A DNA stretch of 64,000 nucleotides, from assembly GCF_001665575.1 (NCBI RefSeq), contig NZ_LZSU01000039.1, forward strand, positions 1-64,000, in the 5' to 3' direction. Origin of the DNA: Mycobacterium sp. 852013-51886_SCH5428379 (GTDB lineage: Bacteria; Actinomycetota; Actinomycetes; Mycobacteriales; Mycobacteriaceae). Shown here piece by piece: positions 34,288 to 42,176 of this stretch. The position numbers and the translations under genes are program-made. Position 1 is the stretch's first letter. The number at the start of each line of letters is the position of its first letter. Under the pieces are notes generated by a model, which was not told the DNA's origin, made no database searches, and saw only the letters and a program-made list of their open reading frames with translations.

Positions 34288-34845
34288 GTGGCGCGACCTC
34301 CTGAAGATCCGGGCTACCCGGACGACGAGCCGACCCAGTACTCCAACGCGTACAGCAACGAACCCACGCAGTACGGGGCGTACAACGAATACAACACCGG
34401 TGGCTATGACCAGCCTCTCCCACCCGAAGAACCGCAGCCCTGGTACCGCAAGCCGGCTGCGCTGGTCGGGCTCGGCGCGCTGCTGGTGCTGCTCATCGCG
34501 ATCATCGTGTGGCTGGCAGTGCAGCTGACCTCGGATGACGGCTCGTCCTCGGAGACCAGTACGTCGCCGACGACCACGACCACATCGGAGACTTCGGAGC
34601 CGGGCGGGTCGGCGCCGGCGGTCGCTCCCACCGAGACGGAGACGGTGACGCAGTCGCCGACGGAAACCTCGCCGGCGGAGACGACAACGACCACTTCCGA
34701 GACCACCACCACCACGACGACGACCACCACGCCGCCGACGACCACCACCACGACCACTCCGCCGCCGACCACGACGGTCGAGACGAGCACGAGCACCGTC
34801 ACCATCACGGTGCCGACGCTGGTGCCGGGCGGCGTCAGCCCTTAG
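34288..34845 (+). CDS. Single-pass membrane protein with Thr-rich extracellular tail
   Basis: A 185-residue protein. The cytoplasmic part (1-50) is rich in Tyr, Asn, Gln and Pro with two DEPTQY/NEPTQY-like repeats. A PWYRKP motif precedes the membrane helix (about 56-79). The remainder is almost pure Thr/Ser/Pro/Glu, including runs of ten Thr, then a short VTITVPTLVPGG end. The tail could be heavily O-glycosylated. The PWY-basic-Pro motif recurs in the two Hsp70-like proteins of this locus, so a shared membrane complex is possible. The function is unknown. Confidence 0.65.
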   Translation: MARPPEDPGYPDDEPTQYSNAYSNEPTQYGAYNEYNTGGYDQPLPPEEPQPWYRKPAALVGLGALLVLLIAIIVWLAVQLTSDDGSSSETSTSPTTTTTSETSEPGGSAPAVAPTETETVTQSPTETSPAETTTTTSETTTTTTTTTTPPTTTTTTTPPPTTTVETSTSTVTITVPTLVPGGVSP

Positions 34846-34850
34846 CTCGG

Positions 34851-36668
34851 CTAGCAGGCGACCTCGGGTCCCGGCACACACTCGGAAGCAGGCGCTTCGG
34901 TTGACGGCTCCACCGTCGGCTCGGGCCGGGCCGTCGGCTCGGGTTCGGGTTCGACGGTCGGTTCGGGCTGGGCCGTCGGCTGCGGCTCGACCGTCGGCTG
35001 AGGTGCGGGTGACGGCTCGACCGTCGGCTGAGGCGTCGGCTGAGGCTCAGCCGTGGGCGTCGACCGCGGCGGCAACACGAACGTCGGCATCGGCAACTCC
35101 GGCCACACGAACTGCGGCGGGGCAGGAGCAGGCGCAGGCGCGGGTGCGGGTGCCGCCGGAGGCGGAGCAGGAGCGGGAGCCGGCGCCGCCGGTCGCGGAG
35201 CCGCCTGCTGCGTGACCGCCTGACGCGGCGCCGCAGCGGGCGCTGCGGGAGCAGCCGCCGCGGGCCCTGGGGCGATGACAGTCTGGGTGACGGCCGCGGG
35301 CGCCGGAGCGGGTCCCGGCGCCAGAGCCGGCGCAGCCTGCGGCTCGACCGAGCTCTCGATCGGGAGTGTCGCGACACTCGCGCTCGAATCGGCAACGCCG
35401 GCGCCGTCGTTCGACATCAGGACCATCCCGCCCACGGCCATCGCGGCGATGCAAGCCGCCCCCGCGAACAGCGCACCGGGGCGCTTGAACCAGGCCTGGG
35501 CCGGCTCGTCGACGGGATCGCTGTGGTCGAACGACACCTCCGGTCGCGCGTCGCCGGGTTCGTACAGCGCGGCGTACTCGGTGACCGCGAGGTCCTCGGA
35601 TTCCTCGGCCGACCAGGCGAGCGGGGTACGCGGGAGCGGCGCGACCACGATCGTCGGTAACTCCGGCGCCGCCGTCAGGCGCGTCTTGGTCTCGTGTAGG
35701 CCACCCCGCCGCGCGATGAGCTCGGCGCCGATCGCGGCGAGCACCTGCGCGCGCGGGCTGGTCGTCACCGGCACCCGCAGCACCTCGGACAGCCGTTGCG
35801 TCACCATCGGCATCCGCGCCCCACCTCCGACGGTCGCCAGCCCCGCCAGCTGGGCCGGTGCAATCCCGTTGCGCTGCAATGTATCCAACAGCGCTGCGAT
35901 CAGACCGTCGAGCGGTTCATGCAGCACCGCCTCCAGTTCGGCGCGAGTCATGCGCACCGACCCTTCCGGCACGGCGATCGTCGTCGCGGTCCGCTCCGAC
36001 AGCCGTTCCTTGGCGGCGCGGCACTCGTCCCGAAGGCTGGAGAGCGAGGCGACGGCCGACGTGCTCGACGGGTCGGTCGGCAGCCCGCGCAGCACCTCGG
36101 TGAGCAGCGCCCGATCGGCGACGTCACCCGAGAAGTCCTCGACGCGGACCGTCTCCCCCACGGTGCGGAACCCGGCCCCGGCGTCGGCCAGGGTGATGCT
36201 GGTGCCGGTCGCGCCGACGTCGCACAGCGCGACGATCCCGCGGCTCGGCAGCCCCGGCCAGGCCTGCAGCGCCGTGAGCGCCGCCACGGCATCGGAGACG
36301 ACGGTCACGCCAGGCAGCTGCGCGCGCACGGCCGCCACCATCCCGGCCGGCCAGTACGCCGGCACCGCGACGGCGGTCGCGTCGGGCCGCGAGTGCGGAC
36401 TCATCTCCCTCGTCAGCGCCTCGATCGCCCCGGCCAGCACCCGGTCGCCGAGGTGGCGCGACCCGTCGGCGGCCACGATGGGGATCGGGTCGCCGACGCG
36501 TTCGACGAAGCCGCCGAGCACCAGCCCCGGATGTTCGAGGCGCGGCAGACCCACCTCCGGGCCGCGGTGCGGGTAGAGGGTGAGCACCGCGCGCCGAACG
36601 GTCGTCCGGCCATCGCAGGCCGCGACCAGGTTGGTGATGCCGACCGAGGAGCCCAGAGAACTGCGCAT
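34851..36668 (-). CDS. Hsp70/actin-fold membrane protein, Pro-rich tail (paralogue 1)
   Basis: A 605-residue protein with an N-terminal actin-like ATPase domain (about 1-340). Motifs are SVGITNLVAA near residues 8-17, a phosphate-2-like CDVGATGTSITLAD near 150, and an adenosine-like TVGGGARMPMV near 275-285. It lacks the Hsp70 peptide-binding domain. Instead a linker leads to AWFKRP, a membrane helix (about 397-418) and some 190 residues of Pro/Ala/Glu-rich sequence ending with two cysteines. It is a clear paralogue of the gene at 42177, and the pair bracket the ini genes. Whether it hydrolyses ATP or acts as a membrane chaperone or scaffold is unknown. Confidence 0.75.
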   Translation of the reverse strand: MRSSLGSSVGITNLVAACDGRTTVRRAVLTLYPHRGPEVGLPRLEHPGLVLGGFVERVGDPIPIVAADGSRHLGDRVLAGAIEALTREMSPHSRPDATAVAVPAYWPAGMVAAVRAQLPGVTVVSDAVAALTALQAWPGLPSRGIVALCDVGATGTSITLADAGAGFRTVGETVRVEDFSGDVADRALLTEVLRGLPTDPSSTSAVASLSSLRDECRAAKERLSERTATTIAVPEGSVRMTRAELEAVLHEPLDGLIAALLDTLQRNGIAPAQLAGLATVGGGARMPMVTQRLSEVLRVPVTTSPRAQVLAAIGAELIARRGGLHETKTRLTAAPELPTIVVAPLPRTPLAWSAEESEDLAVTEYAALYEPGDARPEVSFDHSDPVDEPAQAWFKRPGALFAGAACIAAMAVGGMVLMSNDGAGVADSSASVATLPIESSVEPQAAPALAPGPAPAPAAVTQTVIAPGPAAAAPAAPAAAPRQAVTQQAAPRPAAPAPAPAPPPAAPAPAPAPAPAPPQFVWPELPMPTFVLPPRSTPTAEPQPTPQPTVEPSPAPQPTVEPQPTAQPEPTVEPEPEPTARPEPTVEPSTEAPASECVPGPEVAC

Positions 36669-36706
36669 ACCTGTCTATCGGCGCGGCGGGCCGTTTCGTT
36701 ATGCGA

Positions 36707-38194
36707 TCAGCGGCCCTGGGCCGCGTACTCGGCTACCAGCGCCTCGGCGCTGCGCACCGCCGCGCGGCATGCGCGGGCGGTGAACGGATCGTTGAGTGGA
36801 TGCTCGGCGCGGCGGCGCCAGCGCTGAGCTGCGGCGAACGCGGCGCGCGGACCGTCCGAGGAGGCACCGTAGGGGGCGTCGGGCTGCAGCCCCAGCCGGC
36901 TGGCCGGATCGGTGCCCGAGCCGCCGATCAGCCGGCGCAGCGACGCCATCTCGTCCTCGTTGAGGGTGGTGGATCGCGACCGCAGCTGGCTGAGCAACCG
37001 CAGTTCCTCGAAGGCGTGCGTATCGGCCAGCAGCGGGTCGATGTCGGCGATGATCCGCGGCGTGGCGTAGATCGGGTTGAGCTGCACGAACTGCCGCAGC
37101 GACAGCAGCGCGGTGTGCGCCTTGAGCAGATCCGAGCGCTGGGCGAACTGCTGGTCGATGACGTCGCGCAGGGCCACCAGCCCGCTGCGTTCGAGCAGTT
37201 CGTCGGCCAGCGCCACCGCATCGCCGACCCCGGCGCGCAGCACCGCGATCGAGATGCGGATACCGAACATGCCGAACCGGTCGAGCAGCGCCACTCGGGT
37301 CGCGGCGTCCACCGGAAGCGCGGGGTCGTCGCGGACGAAGCGGTCGACCGACAGCATCGCCTTGGCCAGTTCGGTGGGGTCCACGCCGGACAGCTTCTGC
37401 AGGGCGACGAACTCGCTCTGCCGCAGCGTGCGCGCGGTCAGCGCCAGCAGCCCCGACACCGGGACGACGGCCTGGCAGATCCCGGTGCGGTCCATCTCGG
37501 CGGTGAACCGCTGGGCGACGTCGCGGGCCGAGAGCATGGCGTCGATGCGCCCGGCGCCGATCTCGTCGGCGCGTGAGGCCACGCCGATCACCCCGAGGGC
37601 GCCCGACGCCCCGCCGACGAGTTCGCCGATCTGCTTGAGTAGCGCGATGTCGGCGGCGTTGAGGGTACGCAGCAGGAACACCACCGCATCGACGCGGGGG
37701 ACGCCGTCGTCGGGCACCAGGAGCCGCAGCGTGCGCTGCGAGACGTCCCGCGACAGCGAAGAGGTGCCGGGAGTGTCGATGATCGTGGTGTCGATGAGTT
37801 CGGCGGCGGGCCACTCGACGTCGAGATCCAGGACGTCGCCGGGGTCGAGTGTGGCGAAGTCGAACGTCAGGGACCGATCGTGGGGATCCCGGGTGATGGG
37901 CACGTTGGAGCGGCGGCCGCCCCGGTGGTTGGCCGTCACCCTCGGGGTGGGACCGTGCCGGAACCAGGTGACGATGCGGGTGGCCTCGGTGGCGTCGGTG
38001 GGCGCAATGTCCTCTCCGACCAGGGCGTTGACCAGCGTCGACTTGCCCGCCTTGAGGGTGCCGGCGAGCGCGATGCGGATCGGCTCGTTGAGCCGGCGCC
38101 CGATGCGCTCGAGTTCGTGGTGGACGTCGGGGCGTTCGCGGTAGGCCGGATCGGCCCGGTAGGCCGAGATGGTGCCGCCGAGGATGGCCCGCAC
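36707..38194 (-). CDS. iniC: Dynamin-like GTPase IniC
   Basis: A 495-residue GTPase of the isoniazid-inducible iniBAC operon. The P-loop GTLKAGKS is at residues 45-52, switch-1 Thr lies within APTDATEATR (64-73) and the G3 Asp-Thr-Pro-Gly is near 139. No membrane helix is visible, unlike IniA. It follows iniA after 27 bp. GTG 38194 lacks a ribosome site. Nine further codons are open up to the iniA stop and include an ATC, followed by Ser-Thr-Ser-Asp, that aligns with the N-terminus I remember for M. tuberculosis IniC, so a non-standard start is possible. Confidence 0.9.
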   Translation of the reverse strand: MRAILGGTISAYRADPAYRERPDVHHELERIGRRLNEPIRIALAGTLKAGKSTLVNALVGEDIAPTDATEATRIVTWFRHGPTPRVTANHRGGRRSNVPITRDPHDRSLTFDFATLDPGDVLDLDVEWPAAELIDTTIIDTPGTSSLSRDVSQRTLRLLVPDDGVPRVDAVVFLLRTLNAADIALLKQIGELVGGASGALGVIGVASRADEIGAGRIDAMLSARDVAQRFTAEMDRTGICQAVVPVSGLLALTARTLRQSEFVALQKLSGVDPTELAKAMLSVDRFVRDDPALPVDAATRVALLDRFGMFGIRISIAVLRAGVGDAVALADELLERSGLVALRDVIDQQFAQRSDLLKAHTALLSLRQFVQLNPIYATPRIIADIDPLLADTHAFEELRLLSQLRSRSTTLNEDEMASLRRLIGGSGTDPASRLGLQPDAPYGASSDGPRAAFAAAQRWRRRAEHPLNDPFTARACRAAVRSAEALVAEYAAQGR

Positions 38195-38221
38195 GTGGTC
38201 GCTGGTGCTGATCCGTCGAGT

Positions 38222-40051
38222 TTAGAGACCGGGGGTCGCCAGCTTCTCGGCGTGTTCGATGACCTGGCGCAGGATGTCACGCTGCCGCGCGAGTTCCTTG
38301 ACCCGCGCGGTGCGTTCCGACTCCTCGACCTTCGCGGCCGCGATGGTGGCCTGCAGCGATTCGTTGAGCGACCGGGTCGCCTGGTTGGCGATCTCGCGAT
38401 AGTGGTCGCGCAGCTGCCGTTGGATCCCCTTGAGCCGATCGCGCGACTCCTTGCCGACCACGAACGCGACGTCGTCGACGAAGCGGCGCACATTCGTCTT
38501 GGCCTCGCTGCGCACCCGCAGCATCCGGTTCTCCATGTCCTCCTTGTAGGCCTTGCGGCCGAGGACGAAGCCCGCGCCGAGTGACAGCGGATTGAACATG
38601 CCCAGGCCGGCGAACGAGGTCAGCATGCCGAACATCAGGACGCCGCCGTAGGAGCCGCGCAGCCCGGTGACGACCTTGTGCCCGACCTTGAGGGGTTTGG
38701 CCTCCAACTTCGCCAGCGATCTGAAATCGTCGAAGCCGGCGCCCATCTCGCGGGCGTCGATGGCCGGCATCCGCACGGCGTCGAGTCCCGCCTCCCGGAA
38801 GGTACGGGCCACCTCGGCAGCCAGCGCTTCGGCCCGCTGGTAGGCCCACACGAAGTTGTCACCGACGGCCGTGGCGACCGACTCCTCGAGTTCTGCGCCG
38901 ATCTCGGCCCAGTGCAGCGTCGGATCACTGGTGTCGATGACCTGTTCGGTGTGAAAGGTGATGTTGCGGAACCGATGTCGCAGGTCGTGGTCGACGTCGG
39001 CGGTCAGGTCGGCGATACCGTCGTTGAGCACCTGCTGCCAGAGGGCGGTCTGCTGCAACGCATTCTCGGCGTCCTGTTTGCGGCGCTCCAGATCGGCGGT
39101 GAGTCCCTGCCGGGCGTTCGGATCGTTCAGCGCCGCCAGCTCCGAATCGACGGTGAGCGCGAGATGTTCGGCAACGGAATGGATTTCGGCAGCAACCTGA
39201 TCGCGGACCCGGTCGTTCTCCCCGGAGAGCACCTGTTCGGACAGGAACTTCACGATCGCAGGGAAATTGGACTCCTCGTTGAGTTCCTTGTCGTTGAGTT
39301 GGATGGCATGGCTGCGCAACTGCGCGGACGCGGGGATCATCGGCGCGCTGATACCGGCGCGCCGCAGGTGCGCGGTGTTCGCGTCGACGATCTGCCGCCA
39401 GTGCGGGTAGAGGTCGGTCTTGGTCGCGACGATCAGTGCCAGCGGGCAGATCTCGAGCGCCTGCCGGATGAACTTCATCTCGGGTTCGGTGAACTCCTGG
39501 CTGGTGTCGCTGATCATCAGCATCGCGTCGGCGTCGGGCAGCAGGCCCAGCGTGGCCGACAGGTGCGGCTGACCGTGCCCGCCGACACCCGGGGTGTCGA
39601 CGAAGGTCAGACCGCCTTTGAGCAGCGGGCTGGGCGCGGTCACCTCGACGCGCAGCACCTCCCGGCCGCGGGCCTGCGGCGCCCGGCGCAGATCGTTGCG
39701 CAGCTCGGCGACGGGGATCTCGACGAGTTCGGGTTCCGCACCGTCGGGCCGTGCCACCACCAGCCGGGCGGTGGCCTGCTCGCCGTAGGACACCACGGTG
39801 GGCAGCACGGTGGATTCGTCGTCACCCACCCGTGCGACCGGCATGTTGAGCAGCGAATTGAGCAGCTGACTCTTGCCCTGTTTGAGTTGGCCGGCGATCA
39901 CCACGCGGATCTGCGGATCGTTGATGCGGTCCTTGGCCCGGGCGAGTCGCGCCACCAGATCGCCGCGGTCCTTGCTGTCGGCAATCTTGCTGGCGTGGTC
40001 GATGAGCTCGGCGATGACCTTGACCTTGCGCGGGTCACTGGGTTGCGTCAT
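38222..40051 (-). CDS. iniA: Dynamin-like GTPase IniA
   Basis: A 609-residue bacterial dynamin-like protein. G1 is GQLKQGKS at residues 54-61, G3 is DTPGVGG near 157-163 and G4 is Thr-Lys-Thr-Asp near 214. Long helices follow, then a hydrophobic paddle (about 472-505) and a C-terminal helical return. IniA from M. smegmatis is known to bind and cut membranes and to be induced by cell-wall inhibitors such as isoniazid. ATG 40051 is chosen because an AAGAAGG site precedes it; an upstream ATG at 40108 lies within the iniB-iniA hairpin. It is 94 bp downstream of iniB. Confidence 0.93.
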   Translation of the reverse strand: MTQPSDPRKVKVIAELIDHASKIADSKDRGDLVARLARAKDRINDPQIRVVIAGQLKQGKSQLLNSLLNMPVARVGDDESTVLPTVVSYGEQATARLVVARPDGAEPELVEIPVAELRNDLRRAPQARGREVLRVEVTAPSPLLKGGLTFVDTPGVGGHGQPHLSATLGLLPDADAMLMISDTSQEFTEPEMKFIRQALEICPLALIVATKTDLYPHWRQIVDANTAHLRRAGISAPMIPASAQLRSHAIQLNDKELNEESNFPAIVKFLSEQVLSGENDRVRDQVAAEIHSVAEHLALTVDSELAALNDPNARQGLTADLERRKQDAENALQQTALWQQVLNDGIADLTADVDHDLRHRFRNITFHTEQVIDTSDPTLHWAEIGAELEESVATAVGDNFVWAYQRAEALAAEVARTFREAGLDAVRMPAIDAREMGAGFDDFRSLAKLEAKPLKVGHKVVTGLRGSYGGVLMFGMLTSFAGLGMFNPLSLGAGFVLGRKAYKEDMENRMLRVRSEAKTNVRRFVDDVAFVVGKESRDRLKGIQRQLRDHYREIANQATRSLNESLQATIAAAKVEESERTARVKELARQRDILRQVIEHAEKLATPGL

Positions 40052-40094
40052 GACGCCCTTCTTCGTCGGCGGCTTCTCACGGTAGGCGCGCGAA

Positions 40095-40123
40095 CTGGCG
40101 GGGACCATCGCGGTCCCCGCCAG
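40095..40123 (-). other. Perfect 12-bp hairpin between iniB and iniA
   Basis: CTGGCGGGGACC and its exact complement are separated by a 5-nt loop. No U-run follows in the transcribed direction, so it looks like an mRNA-stabilising or attenuating hairpin rather than a full terminator. It would set the iniB to iniA ratio. Confidence 0.75.
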
Positions 40124-40145
40124 CTGCTCAATCAGGTCGTGCGGA

Positions 40146-41192
40146 TCAGAAGGCGTCCAGACCGGTGTTGGTGTTGGCCTCGTTGCCGGACGCTACATCG
40201 GTGCTGACGCCGGTGTCGTTGCCGGAGAACAGGTTCGTGTCGTTGCCCGACCCGAGCGCGGTCTCGTTGCCCGACCCCAGGTTGGTCTCGAAGTTCGTCG
40301 AATCGTCCTCGATCGAGTAGTCGGTGGAGGTCGACGTCTCGGTCGTGACCGCGGTGTTGACCGAGTTGTCCTCGCGGTTGTCGCTGCCGTAGTTCCCGTC
40401 GATCTGGGTGCCGGTGTTGACGTCGTTGTCGGTGATGATGATGCCGCCACCGCTGCCGCCCGAGCCGCCGACCGCGTTGCCGCCGCCGATGCCGATCAGG
40501 CTCCCGCCGCCGTCGGCGCCGCCGCCGTTGCCGCCGCTGGTGTCGACGTCGTTGAGGACGGGGGCGTCGTTGTCGGTGATCAGATCCCCACCGGCGGTCT
40601 TCGAGTTGTCCTCGACCTCGTTGTCCTTGCCGACCACCACGTTGGAGCCGGAACCCGCGAGGATATCGCCGTTGTTCATGGTGTTGCCGTCGCCGAGGGC
40701 GGCGCCGTCACCGCTGACGATGTCGCCGTCGTTGTCGCCGTCGACCACCACGCCGCCGTTGGTGGCGGTGTTGCTGGTCTTGTCACCCAGGGTGATGTCG
40801 CCGAAGCCGAGGTTGAATGCGCCGTTCTGGGCGTTGGCGCCGGCGTCCTGAATCGGGCTGGCGACCGGGACGTTGTTACCGCTGAGCAGATCGGTGTCGT
40901 TGCGGCTGGCCAGTTCGGTGGTCGGCGCGAACGACGTCTGCGGCGAGAACGGGGACGCGAAGTTCGACGCCAGCTGATGGTGGTCGGCCACCGCCCGCTG
41001 CAGACCGTAGATCGGGTCGCCGCCGCCGAGTGCGTAGCCGGCGGGAGCGGCGGTCGCGGCCACCGAGGCCAGCTGTGCGGCCGTCACGTTCGGCAGGCCC
41101 GCGTCGCGCAGCGCGCCCTCCGGGTCCATCACGAAGGACGCCGCGACACCCGGGTTGCGGAAGAGGTCGAGGATGAAGTCGATGATGTTCAT
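40146..41192 (-). CDS. iniB: IniB, isoniazid-inducible Gly/Asn-rich protein
   Basis: A 348-residue protein. Residues 1-50 form a small helical domain (MNIIDFILDLFRNPGVAASF, then a DPEGAL motif) shared with the Rv0340-like neighbour. The rest is Gly, Asn, Asp and Ser-rich with short repeats (LGSGNxT, LFSGNDTG, DNDxxT) that suggest a stacked beta structure. There is no signal peptide. It is the first gene of iniBAC, whose expression rises strongly under cell-wall stress in mycobacteria. ATG 41192 has AAAGGAAG eight bases upstream, which decides the start against upstream in-frame codons. Confidence 0.9.
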   Translation of the reverse strand: MNIIDFILDLFRNPGVAASFVMDPEGALRDAGLPNVTAAQLASVAATAAPAGYALGGGDPIYGLQRAVADHHQLASNFASPFSPQTSFAPTTELASRNDTDLLSGNNVPVASPIQDAGANAQNGAFNLGFGDITLGDKTSNTATNGGVVVDGDNDGDIVSGDGAALGDGNTMNNGDILAGSGSNVVVGKDNEVEDNSKTAGGDLITDNDAPVLNDVDTSGGNGGGADGGGSLIGIGGGNAVGGSGGSGGGIIITDNDVNTGTQIDGNYGSDNREDNSVNTAVTTETSTSTDYSIEDDSTNFETNLGSGNETALGSGNDTNLFSGNDTGVSTDVASGNEANTNTGLDAF

Positions 41193-41302
41193 GGAACTTC
41201 CTTTCGCTTGCCTCGCCGGGCCCCCCGGCGATCTGGAGACCACGTTATGGAGTCCGGACACCACCGCCAACGGGGCGATCACCCAACCCTTTTCAACCCG
41301 CC

Positions 41303-41343
41303 CTAGGGGTTTTTCTACTTTCCCGTTAGGGGATTAGGGGTTA
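41303..41343 (-). promoter_or_regulatory. G-rich TTAGGGG repeats upstream of iniB
   Basis: CTAGGGGT (41303-41310), GTTAGGGGAT (41325-41334) and TTAGGGGTTA (41334-41343) lie 110-150 bp upstream of the iniB start. The same GTTAGGGGAT element occurs twice upstream of the Rv0340-like gene at a similar distance. They are candidate sites for the local LuxR-type activator. A possible iniB -10 (CATAAC, minus strand) is at 41244-41249. Confidence 0.55.
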
Positions 41344-41389
41344 TGGCGGGGGCTCCGGGGAAGGGGGAAATAACTCCAGCTCAAACGGC

Positions 41390-41422
41390 AAAACCCGCGC
41401 AGATCGCGAGGATCTGCGCGGG
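41390..41422 (-). terminator. Intrinsic terminator of the Rv0340-like gene
   Basis: A perfect 12-bp stem, CCCGCGCAGATC with its complement, and a 5-nt loop. On the minus strand it is followed by TTTT (41390-41393). It lies 30 bp after the Rv0340-like stop and would insulate that gene from iniB. Confidence 0.8.
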
Positions 41423-41452
41423 TGGTCGGGTCGAGTCGCCGGGTGGGGTGGG

Positions 41453-41974
41453 TCAGTCGAGCAGGTCGAACGCCGAGGGATGGTCGACGGGCGGCTCATC
41501 GAGGGGCGGCTGTGCCCAACCGTCGGCGAAATCGGCCTCCGCCGGAACGGCGTCGTCGCTCAACGGGGTGTCGAACTGCAGTGATACCGGATCCGCGGAC
41601 CAGACCGCGTCGGAGTCGGCGCCGGCGATGTCATCGTTCGCGTCGGTGACGACGGCTGGGGTGTCGATGACAGGCACGGCCGGGCCGTTGTCGTCGAACG
41701 CGTCGAAGGCGTCGAAGGCGTCGAACGCCGCGGTGGCTGCGCCGCTGGCCCAGACGTTGCCAGCCGGTTCGGCACCGAAGCTGTCGAACGCGACCGCGGG
41801 CGTGGTCATCGACACGGATTCCGACACGACGGGGATGAGGTTGTTGACGTCGACACTGGTCACGCCGGACAGATCGGCGTCGGCGATGGCCTGCGCCGGA
41901 TCGGCGGCGTACCGCGCGGCCGCGTCCGGATCCCGCACCAGCGACATGACGAAGTCGAGTAGCGAGTTAGCCAT
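41453..41974 (-). CDS. Rv0340-like protein with IniB-type N-terminal domain
   Basis: A 173-residue acidic protein of the ini locus. Residues 1-50 resemble the IniB N-terminus: LDFVMSLVRDP, Ala-Ala, a DPAQAI motif, then Val-Thr and Pro. The middle holds a FDAFDAFDAFD repeat and the rest is Asp/Ala/Pro-rich without membrane segments. The M. tuberculosis counterpart Rv0340 is co-induced with iniBAC. ATG 41974 has AAAGG upstream. It is divergent from the Hsp70-like gene at 42177 and is followed by a strong terminator. Confidence 0.82.
   Translation of the reverse strand: MANSLLDFVMSLVRDPDAAARYAADPAQAIADADLSGVTSVDVNNLIPVVSESVSMTTPAVAFDSFGAEPAGNVWASGAATAAFDAFDAFDAFDDNGPAVPVIDTPAVVTDANDDIAGADSDAVWSADPVSLQFDTPLSDDAVPAEADFADGWAQPPLDEPPVDHPSAFDLLD
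41693..41728. repeat. Four tandem 9-bp units (Phe-Asp-Ala coding)
   Basis: GTCGAACGC, GTCGAAGGC, GTCGAAGGC and GTCGAACGC follow one another on the plus strand and encode repeated Asp-Phe-Ala in the minus-strand gene. Copy number may vary between strains. Confidence 0.85.
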
Positions 41975-42092
41975 CACACACCTTTGCGTTGTCGTCACGT
42001 GGTCGACACGGGGACGAATCCCACGTGTCGACGATGCTATCCGCGCCGCCGGTACCCCGGATCGGTGTGCATACCCCACCGTCGCTGCACCG

Positions 42093-42135
42093 GTTAGGGG
42101 ATCGCCCGTTAGGGGATGCGCAACACTAGGGGGAT
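42093..42135. promoter_or_regulatory. TTAGGGG repeats in the Rv0340-like/Hsp70-like divergent promoter
   Basis: GTTAGGGGAT occurs at 42093-42102 and 42108-42117 (15-bp period), followed by ACTAGGGGGAT at 42125-42135. They lie about 120-160 bp upstream of the Rv0340-like start and 42-84 bp upstream of the Hsp70-like start. A -10-like TAAGGT is at 42163-42168 for the rightward gene. Confidence 0.55.
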
Positions 42136-42176
42136 ATTCGCCGTCCGGACGGCTGCTGCGATTAAGGTGAGTTCCC

